The notes: generated from the sequence alone by a model not told the origin. Counted from the first letter of the stretch, positions 9,836 to 19,765 are shown. The stretch is 25,974 nt of DNA from Fragilaria crotonensis (GCA_022925895.1 JAKSYS010000779.1:1-25974), one strand, 5' to 3'. Made by a program: numbers and translations.

Positions 9836-11384
9836 TGCTTTGGCATTTTTCGTTTTGATGCCAACCATGCCCAAAAAAGGAATCGTTTCGGACATCGACT
9901 TGTGTTGCAATTCGATGTGCGTGGTGTCGGTTCGACTGGCGAATTCTTGCATTTGCTGCGCTCTCGTGGTGGTGGTCTGTACTCCCCTCGAGTTGTTTAA
10001 TGCGTGCTCGTCGTTTCAGTCTTCATCTTCATCGATCATCGAATCCAGATTCGGAGGACAACCATCAGCAGCTTTAAGGTTGCGGAATCGCCTCCCTTGT
10101 TGTTCCGTGGTACGTGTTGCAGCCATTCTTGGTTTGTCGTGAATGATTACCGTGATGTAAAGACATTTAAACACGATGTCTACTAACATACATATTCTAC
10201 GCATTAGCACAGCCGACAAATCCTAATCGACGGTCCCATCGTTGTCGGCATTGATCTTTTGCTATTTTGGGCGAGGAGCTTGCTGATTTTTTCTTTTTGC
10301 AGTGCTTGCATGTCTCTTTTGCCGTGCATACACATGGTCTCTGCTCTGTGCATTTGTGGCATGTAACCTCCATTCTGCTTCCCTCGCAGCATCACCAAGA
10401 CGAAGCCATTCAGCTTCTGCTTCCTCCATCCATCTGTCATTGTTCGTTGCTTTCCGTGACTCACAAGCCAATGTCTCAGCTTCACCTTGCCTATCTCCAA
10501 CTTTGCTCTACTATGAAAAGCCGCTGCGGTGTATACCAGCATGCCTATGATGCCTCACGGTTGTCGAATTCACATTGTTTGGTGCTCCAGCTCTGCCAAC
10601 AAGTTGCGATGAAGCAAAGCAACTAAGATTGCATTCTTTTTTGATGTCGTGTGGTTTCCCAACCCCAGCTCTCGTGTCCTCCATCCTTTTGACTTGCCAT
10701 ATTGATGGGCAAGAGATAAATCATCGTTCAATGGCTTCGCATCCTTTGACTTCTGCTTTTCTGGAGCCGGTGTTGTCGTTTATTGCTGGCACTGTGATCC
10801 TTGCTTTTTGCAGGGACGCTGTGCCTTGTGTCACGTGCCAGGCACCCCGGTTCGTTCGTCTTCATAACGAGACCGGGAAAAGGCACAGCTTCCTCTGCTT
10901 GTGTTTTGTTTCCTGCTGCATTTTTGGTGTTCTCACCATCACGTAATGCTTCCAGCTGTGCCGCAGACAGCCAGGACCCAAGCCTCTCCACCGCATGAAC
11001 AACACTTTCCTGGCAACAAGTCTTGCAAAACAAGAACATATTGTCGTCCGGTGGGTTTGATTGCAGTTTGAGAATCCTTTTGTACAGTATTTGGCTGCCG
11101 GCGGTGTTGTCAAGTTAGTAGCCAACAATGTTTATTCACATCGTGCCTTCCATTCTGCCTCTATACTTTGTCGGTTGTTATGGAACTCCGCATACCTTGC
11201 TTTCTTCTCTCCTCCTCACTGCATGCTCTGAGCAACGCGCAACCATGTCGCCACCATCATGTATTGTCAAGCAAGGAGAGGGACGTTCAATGATTGTTGT
11301 GTCATTGTGGTCATGATAAGGCAGAGTGCTGCCGCGCGCCGTAGGTTTTCGTGTGAACAAAGGATTGGATTTATGGATGGACAT
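9836..11384 (-). pseudogene. Decayed, probably once-spliced coding sequence, unknown family
   Basis: Several minus-strand tracts have protein-like composition but lie in different frames. (1) 11384-11191 is open from ATG (MSIHKSNPLFTRKPTARGS) and ends at a possible GTATGC donor; a TACTAAC branch-point word at 11120-11114 precedes a CAG acceptor at 11095. (2) From 11094 comes QILYKRILKLQSNPPDDN, then FLFCKTCCQESVVHAVERLG, which is Cys-rich. (3) Around 10770-10571 is KSKGWRTRELGLGNHTTSKK. (4) 10507-10262 is WMEEAEAEWLRLGDAAREAE to TAG, with a possible 51-bp intron before it. (5) From ~10130 comes MAATRTTEQQGRRFRNLKAA to DSMIDEDED, then an in-frame TGA at about 10017, then NDEHALNN... to about 9836. 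I could not join these into one frame, so I call it a relic. Tract 2 might be a zinc-finger-like motif. The family is not recognised. Confidence 0.4.
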
Positions 11385-11456
11385 GCTCTAGCTAGTAGTA
11401 GGGAGTTGTACTGGTTTCCTACGAGATGACCCAATTCTGTATTGGCGCAGTCAATT

Positions 11457-11499
11457 TTTTATCGGAGGTACAGTTGCAACCCGTTTGGAGCTAGTACAC
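11457..11499 (-). repeat. Right inverted repeat of the inner segment
   Basis: 34 bp exactly complementary to 9685-9718, plus the flanking GTACAC word that pairs with GTGTAC at 9676-9681. Confidence 0.85.
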
Positions 11500-11550
11500 G
11501 AGATGAACGTCGTTGACACGTCATCAAAAAACTATCTGAAGGTCTTAAAC

Positions 11551-11579
11551 ATCTGAAGATTCAGCCTCGATAAGAACGA
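11551..11579 (-). repeat. Right terminal inverted repeat
   Basis: 29 bp exactly complementary to 6404-6432. It includes one TCTGAAGA octamer (11552-11559), with a variant ATCTGAAGGTC just inside it at about 11534. Confidence 0.85.
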
Positions 11580-11725
11580 CTCTCATGGCGAATCCAGTGC
11601 TGTGCTCGGCCTTGCGGTCGAATCTGCGACGGTTGGAAGTTGGAACCTCCTTGACCGTAATGAACAATTCGAACCTACGACTCCGGTACCTTTTTCTATA
11701 TGGGGATGTCTCACTATCCGCAACG

Positions 11726-12791
11726 ATGCTTTCTCCGTCGAGTCACATCCTCGGCGTATGCACACTAGCAATCTTCGCATTTAGTACCATATACGCCCAT
11801 CGAGTCGACATAAAGGACAAGCCCACACTGTCGTTCAACGAGCATGGCCTATTCAAGATTCTCCAACTGACTGATCTGCATCTCGGTGAAGCTCCATCCT
11901 CAGACTGGGGCCCAGAAGCTGATCGCAAGACGTTGGCTCTGATCCGCGCGTTAACAGAGTTCGAGAGTCCAGACCTCATTGTGCTGGGAGGCGATCAAAT
12001 CACTGCGAACAATATAGATGCGAATGCAACCGTATACTACGACCTTATTGATGAAGTCTTCGAATCCTTGGCGATACCGTATGCTATAATCTTTGGCAAT
12101 CACGACGATGCTGATCTTGAATTGCGATTACCGAATGGAACTGACATGACCATACCTGCCAAGACTTCTCGTCACCAACTGTTTCAATCCGAGCGACGTC
12201 ACGCACTCGTTGGCAAGGGAAGGACCATCCAATATCTTTGGGTTTCCAACTACATGATTCCGTCCATCGCGATAGAAATGATGAGGGCGACGTGGCCCTT
12301 CAAATCGTGTTCCTCGATAGCGGTGGAGGAAGTTTACCGCAAAAAGTTGGCTACAGCCAACTTGAAACTTGGTATCGATCAGAACGTTTGGACGGTGTTG
12401 ACGCTGTTGGTTTTCAGCACATTCCCACTCAAGAATTCCAATTCGACAACCTCACCTGTACAGGGTTTCAAGGGAAGGCATTGCTCCGCTAGAATTTGAT
12501 CGTGTGGGTGAAGTTTCCGTGTTAGGCGACGACCTTCACCTTTGGCGGTGGGTCACAACCACGGCAACAGCTATTGTTGCTCGACGGAACACATGCTTCA
12601 CCTTTGCTATGGTCGCCATTCAGGGTATGGAGGCTACGGTCAATGGGAGAGGCGGACGGGTCTTTGAAATCAAAGCCTTGGGCAACACAACTGGCAGAAG
12701 AGTGGAGTGGCGAAGCTGGGTGCGGATGCACAATGGTGACGTGACTGACGAATACAACGTATTTGATGAGCCTAACGAGCCAGACTCGTGA
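11726..12791 (+). pseudogene. Dcr2-like metallophosphoesterase pseudogene
   Basis: The locus starts with ATG at 11726 and a signal-peptide-like leader (MLSPSSHILGVCTLAIFAFS). It then has calcineurin-like phosphoesterase motifs in order: [57 protein letters not shown] and [11 protein letters not shown], closing with [10 protein letters not shown]. This is the motif order of Dcr2-type (PPD-like) purple-acid-phosphatase relatives, which bind two metals. The motifs lie in three different frames: changes are needed near 12200, 12240, 12270, 12473, 12545 and 12645, several at G runs. No plausible introns fit these points. I call it a decayed gene: the N-terminal half reads cleanly and the C-terminal half does not. 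It begins 146 bp outside the right end of the transposon. Confidence 0.8.
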
Positions 12792-12883
12792 CGATGATGA
12801 TGGACAATGGCTGAGAAATCCAACTAGAACGGCCAGGTTTAACGCTCCTTACAAACACAAATCTCTATAAGAGAAACCCCATT

Positions 12884-13330
12884 TTAATCCTTTTTCAGCA
12901 AAAGGTAAAGTCTCGTATCTGGCAAAATATTCGCCAAATGCCGTTGATCTCCAGTAAGGCGCATGAGTAGACCACCAAAGGATGCCGCAATGACCACGGC
13001 ATTGTCCTTCAAATATTTCATATCAAAGATGCGTCCATGCATGACGTATTCGTAGTTATCGGCGAGCGAAGGCTCGGTGGAGTTGGGTATGAAGGAAAAA
13101 TGATCTGCCGGTGACCCGTCGAGATGAAGCGTCGACGCGAGCACCAGGGTGATCTTTTCGCCATCTCGAACATTATAAATTTCCGAATTAATATCAAGCA
13201 GCAAATCACATTCAAACGTTGTCCCAGTGGCCGCAAGGCGGTTGACTCGTTCAAACTTTTTGCCATCTGGATTCAATTCAGTCACTTCGAAGATGTCTTC
13301 AAACAGCGTTACTTTGGCAGACGATTCCAT
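12884..13330 (-). CDS. RPB8: RNA polymerase I/II/III subunit RPABC3 (RPB8)
   Basis: A single exon of 148 residues, the usual length for the family. It opens with VTLFEDIFEVTELNPDGKKF, has the conserved segments LLLDINSEIY, LVLASTLHLDG and NYEYVMHGRIF, and ends SFGGLLMRLTGDQ...TRLYLLLKKD, all typical of RPB8. The protein is a small OB-fold subunit shared by the three nuclear RNA polymerases and contacts the largest subunit. The start ATG at 13330 gives a normal N terminus. The gene is convergent with the phosphoesterase pseudogene upstream in the window, and its stop lies 92 bp from the end of that locus. There are no anomalies. Confidence 0.96.
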   Translation of the reverse strand: MESSAKVTLFEDIFEVTELNPDGKKFERVNRLAATGTTFECDLLLDINSEIYNVRDGEKITLVLASTLHLDGSPADHFSFIPNSTEPSLADNYEYVMHGRIFDMKYLKDNAVVIAASFGGLLMRLTGDQRHLANILPDTRLYLLLKKD

Positions 13331-13850
13331 TGTTGGGTAAATGTTTATTGGAGTATGCTGTCGATTTTAGAGGTTGACAGGTTTGAGTAATCGTTGTCGG
13401 ATGAGAGAATGAAAGTCTGCCTTTGCTCTCATATGAACTTATTTGTGTGCGCCTGCCATCGGCGGTTGGTCGTTGTCATGCATGTGAAACAGCATGTACT
13501 GCGCACTGCACATAGTAGACTACAGACACGATTTTGTTAAGGCTGGGAATTCGGGTTAATGACAGACGGTCAAAATCTGCACGGTACATCTGCTTAGCGC
13601 TCGGCTACGGTATACTTGTATTTCAAATTTCATACTCCGAGTACACGTTATTCCTCTTATTGGAGGAATTACTGAATTTGCTATCGCAGCTTGGTGGCAT
13701 GCATAAGTGGCAACTCGCCTCAGAACGCTCCGCCACGGTCGATTAGAAACGACACCTAGCATCAACCGCTACCTCAACACACAGCAGGCGGTAGGGGGCA
13801 ATGGAACAAAGACTGAACACTCCGATTTTAAGGTGGTAACAAATTCGTGG
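13331..13850. other. Intergenic region
   Basis: About 520 bp lie upstream of RPB8 and downstream of the PH-like gene, both on the minus strand. Nothing protein-like is evident. GTAC-type words occur at 13496-13525. This region must hold the RPB8 promoter. Confidence 0.45.
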
Positions 13851-14924
13851 CTAAACATTACCTGGCCCACGTTCTCCAAGATCTTGATTCTCAAAATCAT
13901 CAAATGACGAGGGCATATCACTGCTGGGCCCCCGGTAGATATCCCTCCAATTTTGCGCATGAACTTCGTCGAGGACAAGTGAAAAGCAACTGACCAAGGC
14001 ATCACGCTCACGGGGACTATTCGCCTCAAGGTCCAGCGACCCCTCCTTGGTCAAGAGAGAGAAGCACAAGGCTTCTGATACAGAGGCATTCTCTACTCGC
14101 CTCAGTGCGGTAGTTTGCTTCCCAACGTCGACGTACATAATGTGAGATAGTGGAACTTGATGAAGTTTGCCCATCTTCGGTTTGATATCAGAAGTCTTTC
14201 CCTTCTTCCTTGTTTCGGTCCGCCATGTAATAGCGGATTCAGTCAATTGCAAACGCACTGCCTTGGGCTTTCCTCGCGACCCATGGGCTATGATTAGCAC
14301 ACCCGGATCTCGCAACTGTTGCATGGCAGCAGATATGACGATTTCATCATTTTGTTGTAGATCCAATAGCTGTTGCTGTTGCGCAAATGGATTATTCGGT
14401 GTACCGGTTGAATAGGTACCAACAGATTGCATTCGATGTGTGCCTGTTGTCCCAGTTGCTATTGAGGACGCGGCCACTGATCCAATGACGGAAGGCTAGG
14501 AACGAATGTCATTGGGAAAATCGTGAGCAAAATTTTTGAATAGGAAATTCAAAGCTGAGGTGCAAAACGAATAGAAAATTCTCAACAATATTTTAGTATA
14601 GAGAATTCAGGTCCTCCTTCCATCTTGTTGGACTGCCATGGTCGTTCCTCAAGCCCAACCACTCTCTTTCAAGGAGAATCATGTATCGACAACAAGCGTT
14701 GAGCTAAGCAACTCCAAGACACTCACCTGTAAAATACTTCTCCCTGTGCGTCGAGCTCGTGATCGTGCACTCCAGGCATAACGCTTCGGATATGCCTTAA
14801 AGTATTGAACTCGTAACCCACGAGGAAGCAACAGATACAGAACAAACAGCACCAACAACACAAATAAAATCAAAGAAAAGTCTAAGGCATCGATCCCAAA
14901 AGGACCGGTGGGTCTGTCGCCCAT
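13851..14924 (-). CDS. Membrane-anchored PH-like domain protein, two exons
   Basis: Exon 1 (14924-14727) starts with ATG and ends ...GRSILQ at a GTGAGT donor. Exon 2 (14495-13851) begins after a TAG acceptor in phase 0. The 231-bp intron gives a 280-residue protein. Residues ~14-33 form one membrane segment (FSLILFVLLVLFVLYLLLP), followed by a strongly basic stretch (KRYAWSARSRARRTGR). That predicts a short lumenal N terminus and a cytosolic remainder. After a Ser/Thr/Gln-rich linker, residues ~131-245 look like a pleckstrin-homology-type fold: a basic first strand (HGSRGKPKAVRLQL), ITWRTE, VPLSHIMYVDVG, ALCFSLLTKEGSLDLEA and the closing helix SPRERDALVSCFSLVLDEV. The tail is acidic. Lipid or protein binding is inferred. 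It is divergent from V-ATPase E, with 250 bp between the starts. Confidence 0.7.
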
Positions 14925-15029
14925 TGTCAGGATCAATAATCAAAACACAACGTGGTGCACTGGTCCAGTGCAAAAGTTTGAATGGGCAGGCCACAAGTTC
15001 TGAGGGATGTGGATTATTATATACGGGTG

Positions 15030-15038
15030 TATATAAAA
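15030..15038 (+). promoter_or_regulatory. TATA-like word upstream of V-ATPase E
   Basis: TATATAAAA lies 137 bp upstream of the V-ATPase E ATG, in the 250-bp divergent region. Position and sequence fit a TATA box, but the leader length is unknown and the match alone is weak evidence. Confidence 0.25.
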
Positions 15039-15174
15039 TTCATAATCCAAAGTTTTGTACTACTTCTGCGAACCCTAGGGCGCCAGCCGCGTCTCGCCCA
15101 AAAGTCCCGGTTCCTCCATCAGGACACGCACACAACGAACCTTTTTCCGTGTAATAGAAGAATCAACCGGCACC

Positions 15175-16274
15175 ATGGCTTCCGATCAGATCCGACAAAT
15201 GGTTAACTTCATCCTTCAGGAGGCTCACGAGAAGGCTAACGAGATTCGTGTCAAGGTGTGTTACTTCTGCTGTTTTAATTTCGACTCGTAGAGCATGTCG
15301 ATATGCGGCTGTAGGCAATGACAAGGCGAAGATTCCGTATCCGGTACAGAGGTTACTGAGTTTTCCGGAGTTTTCTTGTTTAAGACTGGACGTTTGTTCC
15401 CTCGGGGTGATGAACACAGACACCGTCCGCAGCTTTCGTCACTAGTCGTTTACGCATTTCTTTTCCTCGTTTCATTTCTGGCGGACATTGCCGTAGCATG
15501 CAACTTTGCGTCAGATCCTGCTGATTGCCATGGTGAAATCGAGGATGCAAAAACCTAGCCGTTGGCAGCAGGATTTGGCGAAAATCTTACTGGAATATGC
15601 GCCTCAGTAAACTAATTTTTTCGCACTTTCTTTCTCTCCTCAATCAGACCGAGCATGATTTCAACCTGGAAAAGCAGACACTGGTCCACGAGGCCAAATT
15701 GAATATTCAAGAGGAGTTTACCAAGAAGGAAAAGGACCGTGAGATCCAGGAGCGTATTGTTCGTTCTGCCGAAATTGGGGAATGCCGTGTGAAGAAGATG
15801 CAGGTTCGTGACGGGCTCCTTAACACTCTCATCTCCGAGGCTGGAGCCAAGTGCGCTGTCGTCGCCCGTGGCAACAACTACCCTCAATTGCTTCAGAAGT
15901 TGATCGTCCAAGGTTTGATTAAGATCGAGGAGAACGAAGTTGTCATCTATTGTCGTAAAGATGATGTCCCTTTGGTCGAGAAGGTCCTTCCTGCCGCTAT
16001 TCAGGAGTATGTTGACATTATCGAGAGGGAATCCACTGTCAAGCTCACTCCTGTTGTTACCTTGAACCCTGACCGCACCAAGGACTTGAACGACTCCAGC
16101 TACGGAGGTGTGATGTTGACCGCAATCAATGGAAAGATTGTCTGTGATAACACTATGTCTTCTCGATTGTCACTTGTTTATGAGGAACTCTTCCTTCCAT
16201 CAGAGCCATCCTTTTCCCGGAGGAACAGTAAATTATGTGCAAGACCTGCGAACACAATTTGCTCTAGAATATAA
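15175..16274 (+). CDS. V-type ATPase subunit E, two exons, altered C terminus
   Basis: Exon 1 (15175-15255, 27 codons) and exon 2 (15648-16274) are joined across a 392-bp intron (GTGTGT...CAATCAG, with an ACTAAT branch-like word at 15610). The ATG has a good context (CACCATGG). The protein begins MASDQIRQMVNFILQEAHEK, the conserved start of subunit E. Next come the long N-terminal helix of the peripheral stalk and the C-terminal globular domain (LISEAGAKCAVVARGNNYPQ, AINGKIVCDNTMSSRLSLVY). Subunit E pairs with G in the V1 stator that holds the proton pump together. The last ~25 residues of the open frame do not fit the family. After EELFLP the +2 frame reads IRAILFPEEQ and stop, which does fit, so one base seems missing near 16195-16202. 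As written the product is 235 residues. Confidence 0.92.
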
Positions 16275-16510
16275 ACGCTTGGTACTAAGCTGCGGGGGAG
16301 AATTCCCGCTCTAGTTATTTGATCTAAACCCTTGGCATTAAATCTGATTCGGTGATTCCCTAAGTTTCGATACAAATGGTAGTATTGGTGGTTTGTGCTG
16401 GAGTACTCTGCTAGCCAGGCATATTGCTGGTGCTTCCAAGCGACGCAAATTAGCATTTATCTCTACTCTGAGTAATGCTGCGCTCTCTCAGTACCCTGCT
16501 AAACATTATA

Positions 16511-17890
16511 TTACAGCCCACCAGACCCGCGTTCCCGTCTGCGGATCCGTTTCGTCATCTCCTTCAACCACTTGGTGACTGCGTCTTGTTTTACGGACCC
16601 CTGGTATCGAATAATGTCATACTTGTCGTTGTACTTTTCATCCCCATTGCCCTTAGGTACGAAGGCAAGTAGCAATGGATACTTCTTGACATTGAATTCC
16701 TTGGCCAACTCCAAATTCTTGGCTCTTGACTCTCCAAAACTAAATGTCGATCGGAATTGATAAGCAATGGAGTAGTACAGCGTTGACGTTTCATATTTGT
16801 CTGACAAGAGCAGGACTGCGGCCCCGTGCTTGGAATTAAGCAATCGATCCGATAGTTGGGTCTTGTGATTCACATTTTGTACCAACGTGTGGGGGATCTT
16901 CTCCACCACAAAGTCATGTAGACCCTTGGCGTTGACGCGGTCTGGAGTCTCATGCAGCGTCAGTTCACCGTCAATAACGAATGCATATTGAGGGAACGTC
17001 GGCCCGCCACCACCTAGTTTGCTTGCACAAAAGTTGGCCTCGCGGGGGTGCGAGCAGTCAATTGCACCAACTTTGAAGGCAGCCTTGGACGCCAAGGCTT
17101 CCAGCTCTTGAGCTCCTTGTTGACAGGCAGGATTTTGAGGATCGTAGAACATGATAAGCCATAAATTTTTGGAATTCTTGTCCGGAAACTTTGGTTGGCC
17201 CAATTTAGCAACCTTAGATTGGTCCTTGGGGAAGAGATCAGGAGCCTGTTGCTGCCCTTGTTGAGCAAATCCACCGCCGCCTGGAAACCCTCCTCCGCCC
17301 GGAAAGCCACCTCCACCTGGGAAACCTCCTCCGCCAGGAAAGCCTCCTCCTCCAAAGCTAAACTTGAAATGCTGGTGGCCTGCTCGACTACCTCCACCAC
17401 CTCCAGCCCCTTGAAACATTTCTTCAAACATGCTGAATGGGTCAAAACCACCTTGACCTCCTCCGCCGCCCCCGAACTGTGCTCCACCACCACCGAATCC
17501 ACCAAAACCTGCCTGTTCAGGATCAATACCTCGCTCTAGCATGTCGAGTCCATTTTTCCCGTGCTTGTCGTAAACTTTTCGCTTTTCCTCGTCGCTCAGA
17601 ATGGCGTATGCCTCGCTAACCTTGACAAAAACACTCTCGGCCTGTTCCTTGTCTTTTTCATCTTTGACTTTGTCAGGGTGAAACTTGAGAGCAAGCTTCC
17701 GATAGGCAGACTTGATTTCCTTTTGTGATGCCGATCGTTTCAGACCGAGGACGGTGTAGTAGTCATCCGAATCTACACCCTTGGGTTGTTGGAACTTTTG
17801 TCGACGGTTGCCAGCACCACCAGCGTCGCATTCCGAGACACACAGGTAAACAAACAGTATAAAGAACAAGACGCGAAGGAATAACACCAT
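16511..17890 (-). CDS. ER-lumenal J-domain protein with thioredoxin-like region
   Basis: A single exon of 459 residues. Residues 1-23 form a signal peptide ([20 protein letters not shown]). The J domain spans ~42-112 and has the HPD motif at 71-73, so it should stimulate an Hsp70 such as BiP. Residues ~125-215 are a Gly/Phe-rich region with five Gly4-Phe units, four followed by Pro, encoded by an 18-bp tandem repeat (about 17270-17356). Residues ~232-340 look thioredoxin-like ([20 protein letters not shown]), but the CxxC site is degenerate to a single Cys, so redox activity is unlikely. A second thioredoxin-like region may follow ([20 protein letters not shown]... [13 protein letters not shown]). 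The order resembles DNAJC16/ERdj-type proteins. There is no KDEL-like tail. It converges on V-ATPase E. Confidence 0.88.
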   Translation of the reverse strand: MVLFLRVLFFILFVYLCVSECDAGGAGNRRQKFQQPKGVDSDDYYTVLGLKRSASQKEIKSAYRKLALKFHPDKVKDEKDKEQAESVFVKVSEAYAILSDEEKRKVYDKHGKNGLDMLERGIDPEQAGFGGFGGGGAQFGGGGGGQGGFDPFSMFEEMFQGAGGGGGSRAGHQHFKFSFGGGGFPGGGGFPGGGGFPGGGGFPGGGGFAQQGQQQAPDLFPKDQSKVAKLGQPKFPDKNSKNLWLIMFYDPQNPACQQGAQELEALASKAAFKVGAIDCSHPREANFCASKLGGGGPTFPQYAFVIDGELTLHETPDRVNAKGLHDFVVEKIPHTLVQNVNHKTQLSDRLLNSKHGAAVLLLSDKYETSTLYYSIAYQFRSTFSFGESRAKNLELAKEFNVKKYPLLLAFVPKGNGDEKYNDKYDIIRYQGSVKQDAVTKWLKEMTKRIRRRERGSGGL

Positions 17891-18379
17891 TGTTGATCTC
17901 CGTGTATATTCTCAAGCAGTTGTGGTTTGAGATGATCTTCGAAGAATGAAGGAATATGTTAAAAAATGCGAAGTGTGAGCCAATTTGTGACACAACGCAT
18001 CACGTGCAGGCAGATACGGCCGCATAGCTGTACGATGAATCGATGACTCTTGGCATGATTGCCACGCGGCAAATTTGGCATTTATAAATACATATACATA
18101 CACAAGAATATACATAAAAACATGGAAATGAAATTTACTATGACTGTCTGAGTGTTGCTATCCACCAGGCGTCGATCGAATACTGCGCATACCCGAAGAC
18201 CTATATGGCAAATAGGATGCCTTAATGTGTCGTTGTTAAGAACGAGGCGATGTAAGACCAACCGTTTCCGATCCACGATTCATACACATCACCATCCTAT
18301 CAACCGACAACTGTCAACATAGCACTTCCTATAGAAGTAGGTTCCCGTGCCGTCGTGAACCAACCAAACTGAAAGCCAC
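17891..18379. other. Intergenic region
   Basis: About 490 bp lie between the end of FEN1 and the start of the J-domain gene, both on the minus strand. It is AT-rich around 18060-18125, with no protein-like frame. It should contain the J-domain gene promoter. Confidence 0.45.
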
Positions 18380-19765
18380 TTATCTCTTGCGCTTTCCAAA
18401 AAAACCTCCAGGTTTCTTCTTGCTCTCTTTGGCCGTCGCCTTCTTTTTATCCGCTATCGCTTTGGCATTCGGATTGGGAACAGCCTTGAAGAACGAATCC
18501 ATGCGCGCCTGCGGTTTGGCAGTCTCCTTATAGGCCTTTTGGAGCTTTTCAATGTTGGCCTTGACACGATCTGGATTGAAACCCATCTCTTCGACCAAAT
18601 ATTTGGTCAGTTCTTCTGGCTGGCAAGGTTTGAATTTAATGTCAGGTGATTCCAAGACTTCGTGATTGTTAAAAAGTCGGCGAGCCTGGACGAAGATTGG
18701 TTCTTTCGGTTCGTCCTCATCGTCGTCATCACCATCATTTTCCGTGTTTTCTTTTTCCTTGTCGTCATCGGTATCATAGTCCGCATCTGTCTTTTGACGC
18801 TTGACGTTCGGTTCCCACGACTCTGGCACAGAATACTTCTTGCGATCTAGATGCTTCAGTAAATTTTCCATTGTCTTGTGCTCCCGAATCATTTTGAGAG
18901 CTGTCTTCGGACCAACGCCCTTGATGGAGTCACAATAATCACATCCCATTAGAATACACAGATCCACAAACTGATCATGATTCAATTCGAGGCCTTCCAG
19001 CGCCTTCTGATAGTTCATGGTCTGTATCATAGCCTTGGAAGCGTTCGCAAATGTCATCTTTCGCAGCAACACGGGTGTTTGAAAGGTCAACGCGTCCATA
19101 TCTTCCGTCGCCGTGGCGTATACCAAGCCTCGCTTGGCCAATGACGCAGCCTGCGCTTCGGCTTCGCAAGGAGCCCGAATGACTGGGACGCCCATGAGCT
19201 CCAAGAGCTTGCGGCAGTCCTCATTTTCTTTCTGACCGGCACGCACCAATCGTTTGTTCTGTTTGTCTTGTTCTTCAACATTACCTTCTTCCGTGGCAGC
19301 TTTCAGGGCCGCTTCGGCCTTTTCGCGTTTCTCCTTGCGTTTACCAAGTTCTCCTGATTTGATGTTGGGTGGTTTTCCATCAAAGACGTAGACAGGGCGA
19401 ATGCCCTCTGTGAGAAAACGAAGCGTGCGATTAAAGAGACCCTGCACGTGCGAGGTGGTTTCCCCTTCCGCATTGGTTAGCTGCATTGCTTGACCGCCAG
19501 CGCCATTCTGAGAGCGAACTGCAATCAGAAACTGATAAATTGCCATGGATGCATCGATTGCGATTTTGCGACCCTGGAGTGATGACAGGGGCACCTCGCG
19601 GATGCTCTGCAACAACGTTTGGTTAAGTGAATGTTAATTAATCGTAAACAGCACAATCAGGGGCAACCACATCACCCGAGTGCTTAGTAACTTCAACCTG
19701 CTTGAAGTAGTACTTACGTCTGGGGCCTCGTCTGCTAGCAACTTGGCAAGCCCCTTGATCCCCAT
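18380..19765 (-). CDS. FEN1: Flap endonuclease 1, two exons
   Basis: Exon 1 (19765-19718) encodes MGIKGLAKLLADEAPD. Exon 2 (19606-18380) continues SIREVPLSSLQGRKIAIDAS, joined across a 111-bp intron with a GTAAGT donor and CAG acceptor in phase 0. The product is 424 residues. All nuclease signatures are present: AIDASMAIYQF, PVYVFDGKPP, APCEAEAQAA, ATEDMDAL and the DNA-binding GCDYCDSIKGVGPKTAL. A PCNA-binding PIP box QARMDSFF lies near the C terminus, followed by a Lys-rich tail. FEN1 cuts 5' flaps during Okazaki-fragment maturation and long-patch repair. It is about 40 residues longer than usual because of an acidic insert (YDTDDDKEKENTENDGDDDD) after the H3TH region. The protein N terminus fits the required free Gly2 exactly, so the start is secure. 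Confidence 0.96.

Larger units (their letters stand above)
9676..11499. mobile_element. Second inverted-repeat-bounded segment (~1.8 kb)
   Basis: Perfect 34-bp inverted repeats at 9685-9718 and 11457-11490 (starting CTCCAAACGGGTTGCAACTG) are extended by GTGTAC/GTACAC at 9676-9681 and 11494-11499 after a 3-base mismatch of equal length on both sides. The left end begins only 4 bp after the internal transposon terminus, while the right end lies 51 bp before the outer 29-bp repeat. It may be a separate non-autonomous element inserted next to the first, or the inner arms of a longer compound terminus. It holds decayed minus-strand coding sequence and no transposase. No target-site duplication was identified. 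Confidence 0.6.
6404..11579. mobile_element. Composite Harbinger-type DNA transposon (~5.2 kb)
   Basis: The ends carry a perfect 29-bp inverted repeat (6404-6432 and 11551-11579) starting TCGTTCTTATCGAGGCTGAA. Inside the left end are an intact-looking DDE transposase catalytic region (+) and an accessory gene (-), the two-gene convergent layout common in PIF/Harbinger elements. A third copy of the terminal core, in the same orientation as the right end, lies at 9660-9671, so the original element may have been 6404-9671 (3.27 kb). The outer segment 9676-11499 is bounded by its own inverted repeats. I found no clear target-site duplication: the 3-bp flanks are GGC on the left and CTC on the right. 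Mobility as a 5.2-kb unit is inferred from the match between the outer ends, which is longer than the match to the inner copy. Confidence 0.7.

Noticed and set aside
6401-11582. TTA/TAA-type target-site duplication for the Harbinger-like element
   Set aside because: Flanking triplets do not match for either 6404-11579 or 6404-9671.
16129-16314. Second open frame overlapping the V-ATPase E 3' end as a separate gene
   Set aside because: Only its short IRAILFPEEQ-equivalent neighbourhood matters, as the likely true end of subunit E; the rest is a shadow frame.
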